Part shown: in pieces, positions 5,390 to 7,840 of the stretch | How positions within the stretch are numbered: position 1 is the stretch's first letter | Layout of the letters: every line of letters begins with the position of its first letter | Assembly: GCA_014382465.1 (NCBI GenBank) | Contig: JACNJP010000160.1 | Location: forward strand, 1-7,840 | Origin: Planctomycetota bacterium | GTDB lineage: Bacteria; Planctomycetota; UBA1135 | Reading direction: 5' to 3' | Length of the DNA stretch: 7,840 nt | Made by a program: the position numbers and the translations under genes | Notes under the pieces: generated by a model | Told to the model about the DNA's origin: nothing | The model's database searches: none | What the model saw: only the letters and a program-made list of their open reading frames with translations

Positions 5390-5411
5390 CGGTGGCTTGC
5401 TCGTCCCCAGC

Positions 5412-5440
5412 AGGATGGAGGAGGAGGGCGGCCCTGTCAA
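5412..5440 (-). promoter_or_regulatory. Candidate sigma70-type promoter for the secreted-protein gene
   Basis: On the minus strand a perfect TTGACA (5440-5435) is followed, after 17 bases, by CATCCT (5417-5412), a weak -10 with three consensus positions. Transcription would start near 5405, leaving about 16 bases before ATG 5389. The -35 match and spacing are good and the -10 is poor, so this is a candidate only. Confidence 0.4.
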
Positions 5441-5487
5441 AAGACGGGAGGAGAGACCCATGAGCCCGGCCCGGACGCCCTCCTAGC

Positions 5488-7620
5488 ATGATCCCGATGC
5501 TGGCCGCCCTTGCCCTGCTCCTCCTTCCCCAAGTCGACCCCGCCGCCGACCGCGCCGCGCTGCTCGACGGCGTGACCGCCCTCGAACAGACCGGCATCCC
5601 CGGCCCGGTGGTGGCCTTCGGTCCCGACGCCTTCGCGGTCCTGACCGCCGCGAACGGCGAAGCGGTGGTGGCCGCCGCGCGCTTCGGCGAAGGCCGCGTC
5701 GTCGCTTTCGGCCACGGCGGCTATCTCGGCGCTGGGCCCGAGGGCAGCGGCCGCGCCCGCTTGCTCGCCAACGCGATCGCCTGGGTCTCGCCCGATTTCG
5801 AGCCCGGGGCCGAGGTCGCTCCGGTGATCGCCGACGTGCGCGCCGCTGACTTCAGCGTAGCCGCGGTGGTCACCTGGGCCGGCGGCGACATCCCGCCCGC
5901 CACCCGCGTCGCCCTGCGCGACTTCGTCCACGCTGGCGGCGGCCTGGTGGTCGGCGAGTGCCCGTGGGGCTGGCAGCAACTCCACCCGGCGCTCGAGCTG
6001 CGCGAGGACGGCCCCTCCAACCAGGTGCTGGCGCCGATGGGCCTGGTGTTCGGCCCGACCTACCTCGGCGGCGGCCCCTACGCCGTCTCCGGCTCCCGCC
6101 CGGAAGCCGCCCACGCCGGCGCCGCGCTGCGCCAACTCGCCCGCGCCGGCGCCACCGAGGGCTTCACCGCCCTGGAGCGCGCGCTGCAGTCGGTGCCGGC
6201 GGCCGACGCGCTGTTCCTGCCGTCGGTCTTCGTCTACCTGGCCGACCAGTCGCAATTCGCGCCGCCGTCCGAAGCCCGGCCCCTGCGCGGCGACGACCCG
6301 GTCTCCCGCCTGCAAGTGGCCTACTGGAGCCGTATCTGGGAGGACGCGCCGGTCGCCGAGATCACGCCCGCGCCGGGCGTCGAACACTTCCCTGGCGCGG
6401 TGCCCGCCGACGCCGCGCGCCGGAGCCAGCAGCTGGTGGCCAACCGCACCGACCGCGGCTGGATCAGCACCGGCGGCTACGCCCCCCCGGGTGAGCCGGT
6501 GGTGGTGCGGATCGCTCGCGGCAGCGCCCGCGGCTGGCGGCTCCGCGTCGGCGCGCACACCGATTCGATCGCCCACCACGCCGAGTGGAAGCGCTGGCCG
6601 AGCGTCAGCCGCAGCGTCGCGCTCGAGGACGAGCAGACCACCGTGGCCAGCCCCTTTGGCGGCCTGGTCTACCTGGAAGCCGGCGAAGGCGCCGCCGCCC
6701 CGCTGCACGTCGAGATCTCCGGCGTGGTCGAGGCGCCCTTCTTCGACCTGCAGCACCCGGGCGCCGAAGCAGGCTGGCCGGAAGAACGGCAGGCGCCCGC
6801 CCCCTGGGCCGAGATCGCCGGCGAGCACCTGATCCTGACGGTCCCGTCGGCCGCGATCCGCGAGCTCGACGACCCCGCCCGCCTGGCCCGCTTCTGGGAC
6901 TCCGTGATGGAAGCGCACTACCAGCTCGCCGCGCGGCCGCTGCCGGCCCGCCCCGAGCGCTTCGTCGCCGACGTCCAGATCAGCGCCGGCTACATGCACG
7001 CCGGCTACCCGGTCATGACCTGGCTCGACGTCACCCGCCCGAGCGCCGGCCGTCCGCTCGGGCTGACGGTGGACGCCGAGCGCCTCGAGCAGGACGGCTC
7101 GTGGGGCCACTACCACGAGCTCGGCCACAACAGCCAGCGCGGCGACTGGACCTTCGCCGGCACCGGCGAGGTCACCTGCAACCTGTTCTCGCTGCACGCC
7201 GGCCACCGGCTCAACGGCATCGAGCCGTGGGCCAACCCGTGGCTGGAGGGGCAGAAGGCCAGCGCCAAGGCCTACCTCGAAGGCGGCGCGGATTTCGAGG
7301 ACTGGAAGCGGAACCCGGGCCTGGCGCTCCTGATGTACGCCCAGCTCCAACGGGCCTTCGGCTGGGAGCCCTACTCCGCCGCGTTCGCCGAATACGAGGC
7401 GTTGAAGCCGAACCAGCGCCCCCGAGGCCAGGGCGAGGAGCTCGAGCAGCAGCGCCGCGATCAGTGGATGGTCCGGATGTCGCGCGCCACCGGCCGCGAC
7501 CTCGGCCCCTTCTTCGAGCGCTGGGGCGTCCCGATCAGCGCCGCCGCCCGGGCCGAGACCGCCGAGCTCGAAGATTGGCAGCCCGACTGGCGCGAGCTGG
7601 GCCTGAAGCGCAGGAACTGA
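5488..7620 (+). CDS. M60-like zinc metallopeptidase (enhancin/TCAF-type), probably exported
   Basis: The 710-residue protein combines an N-terminal glutamine-amidotransferase-like domain with a peptidase M60 domain, the architecture seen in bacterial M60 proteins and vertebrate TCAFs. Residues 1-14 are hydrophobic (MIPMLAALALLLLP) and probably an export signal, though no clean cleavage site is visible; Met4 is an alternative start. The first domain (about 20-300) shows AAARFGEGRVVAFGHGGYLG, GGGLVVGECPWGW and SNQVLAPMGL. The M60 beta region starts near WISTGGYAPPGEPV (325 onward). The zinc site is HELGH at 543-547, with Glu561 in GTGEVTCN as the expected third ligand, giving HExxH plus 13 residues plus Glu. 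The C-terminal MSRATGRDLGPFFERWGVPIS is also typical. M60 enzymes cleave mucin-like O-glycoproteins, so glycoprotein degradation is likely. No Shine-Dalgarno is evident. The frame is intact throughout. Confidence 0.85.
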   Translation: MIPMLAALALLLLPQVDPAADRAALLDGVTALEQTGIPGPVVAFGPDAFAVLTAANGEAVVAAARFGEGRVVAFGHGGYLGAGPEGSGRARLLANAIAWVSPDFEPGAEVAPVIADVRAADFSVAAVVTWAGGDIPPATRVALRDFVHAGGGLVVGECPWGWQQLHPALELREDGPSNQVLAPMGLVFGPTYLGGGPYAVSGSRPEAAHAGAALRQLARAGATEGFTALERALQSVPAADALFLPSVFVYLADQSQFAPPSEARPLRGDDPVSRLQVAYWSRIWEDAPVAEITPAPGVEHFPGAVPADAARRSQQLVANRTDRGWISTGGYAPPGEPVVVRIARGSARGWRLRVGAHTDSIAHHAEWKRWPSVSRSVALEDEQTTVASPFGGLVYLEAGEGAAAPLHVEISGVVEAPFFDLQHPGAEAGWPEERQAPAPWAEIAGEHLILTVPSAAIRELDDPARLARFWDSVMEAHYQLAARPLPARPERFVADVQISAGYMHAGYPVMTWLDVTRPSAGRPLGLTVDAERLEQDGSWGHYHELGHNSQRGDWTFAGTGEVTCNLFSLHAGHRLNGIEPWANPWLEGQKASAKAYLEGGADFEDWKRNPGLALLMYAQLQRAFGWEPYSAAFAEYEALKPNQRPRGQGEELEQQRRDQWMVRMSRATGRDLGPFFERWGVPISAAARAETAELEDWQPDWRELGLKRRN

Positions 7621-7641
7621 GCGCCGGCAGCCGCCGGGCGC
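7621..7641 (+). terminator. Possible hairpin terminator after the M60-like gene
   Basis: Directly after the stop, GCGCCGGC (7621-7628) can pair with GCC-G-GGCGC (7633-7641), giving 8 base pairs with one bulged G and a 4-base loop AGCC. There is no T-run after it. The position between two convergent stops fits, but in such GC-rich DNA hairpins of this size occur by chance. Confidence 0.3.
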
Positions 7642-7645
7642 GGGC

Positions 7646-7699
7646 TCAGTCGGCCTGGTCGGCGCGCCAGGCCTTGTGGCGGGCGGGGAGGGTTGGGCC
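7646..7699 (-). CDS. Possible C-terminal end of an unidentified minus-strand gene
   Basis: On the minus strand, TGA at 7648-7646 ends an open frame whose last residues read LPARHKAWRADQAD. Codon use is normal for the window, and the stop lies 25 bases from the M60-like stop, matching the tight convergent spacing seen elsewhere. Upstream of about 7700 the sequence degenerates into poly-C, so the gene cannot be followed or identified. It may be only a chance open frame. Confidence 0.3.
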   Translation of the reverse strand, partial: GPTLPARHKAWRADQAD

Positions 7700-7840
7700 G
7701 CCCCCCCCCCCCCCGCCCGCCGCCGCCGCCGCCGCCGCGCGCGCCCCCCCCCCCCCCCCCCGCCGCCGCCCCCCCCCCCCCCCCCCCCCCCGCCACACCC
7801 CCCCCCCCCCCCCCCGCCCCCCCGCCCGCGCCCCCGCGCG
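7700..7840. other. Low-complexity poly-C/CCG contig end, probable artefact
   Basis: From about 7700 the sequence is almost only C, with scattered CG, CCG runs and one CACA. Read on the other strand this is poly-G. Long poly-G at read ends is a known artefact of two-colour Illumina chemistry, and an assembly can carry it at a contig end. The open frame through it on the minus strand encodes only Gly, Ala and Arg and is not a gene. Confidence 0.75.

Noticed and set aside
4548..5597. A 349-residue minus-strand frame overlapping the secreted protein in another frame
   Set aside because: It is Arg/Pro/His-rich and crosses the mqnD end, the palindromic repeat and the secreted-protein gene; the alternative frame has a clean signal peptide.
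5437..7350. A 637-residue open frame on the minus strand
   Set aside because: It is antisense to the M60-like gene, with a Gly/Ala/Arg/His-rich composition and no recognisable motif, whereas the plus strand shows conserved M60 motifs throughout.
7700..7800. CCG triplet and poly-C tract as a genuine microsatellite or G-quadruplex region
   Set aside because: It sits at the very end of the contig, is almost a pure homopolymer, and fits poly-G sequencing artefact better than biology.

Overview
This is a very GC-rich (about 70 percent or more by eye), gene-dense bacterial window with strongly G/C-ending codons. It looks like a metagenome-type contig: the last 140 bases collapse into poly-C and CCG, and the first 100 bases match no gene. 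The content suggests an aerobic or microaerobic Gram-negative heterotroph: cbb3 oxidase maturation genes, the futalosine menaquinone route, two lipoproteins, an exported Cys-containing protein and an M60-like peptidase. Planctomycetota or Acidobacteriota would fit, but the sequence alone does not settle the phylum.

Layout. Positions 100-681 hold the C-terminal quarter of a CcoI/FixI-type copper P-type ATPase, followed 5 bases later by ccoS (687-932). A c-type cytochrome-like lipoprotein (981-1514) and a lipoprotein resembling the PliI lysozyme-inhibitor family (1533-2084) follow on the same strand. Positions 2091-2866 hold two broken arabinofuranosidase genes placed back to back: the C-terminal end of a GH51-type enzyme on the minus strand and the C-terminal end of a GH127-type enzyme on the plus strand. 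Each ends naturally but lacks its 5' part, as if one deletion (or an assembly collapse) removed the centre of a divergent pair. A ferredoxin/flavodoxin-NAD(P)H reductase (2884-3726, minus) is divergent from mqnD (3793-4647, plus). A secreted protein (4715-5389, minus) converges on mqnD and is divergent from a 710-residue M60-like metallopeptidase (5488-7620, plus). A short C-terminal remnant of another minus-strand gene may lie at 7646-7699.

The most interesting non-gene signal is a dispersed palindromic repeat with two copies: 829-876 inside the 3' end of ccoS, and 4650-4720 in the convergent gap between mqnD and the secreted-protein gene. Both share the ends CGGGGTCAGACATC and ACGACCCCG(G)AATTAGCG. 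They can form hairpins, differ by a 24-base internal duplication, and supply coding sequence or a stop codon to neighbouring genes. This resembles REP/RAYT-type repeats. No transposase lies in the window.

Functional links. ccoI, ccoS and the heme lipoprotein probably relate to respiration. MqnD supplies menaquinone, and the reductase is a general electron-transfer enzyme. The glycoside hydrolase remnants and the M60-like peptidase suggest a past or present ability to use plant polysaccharide and glycoprotein.
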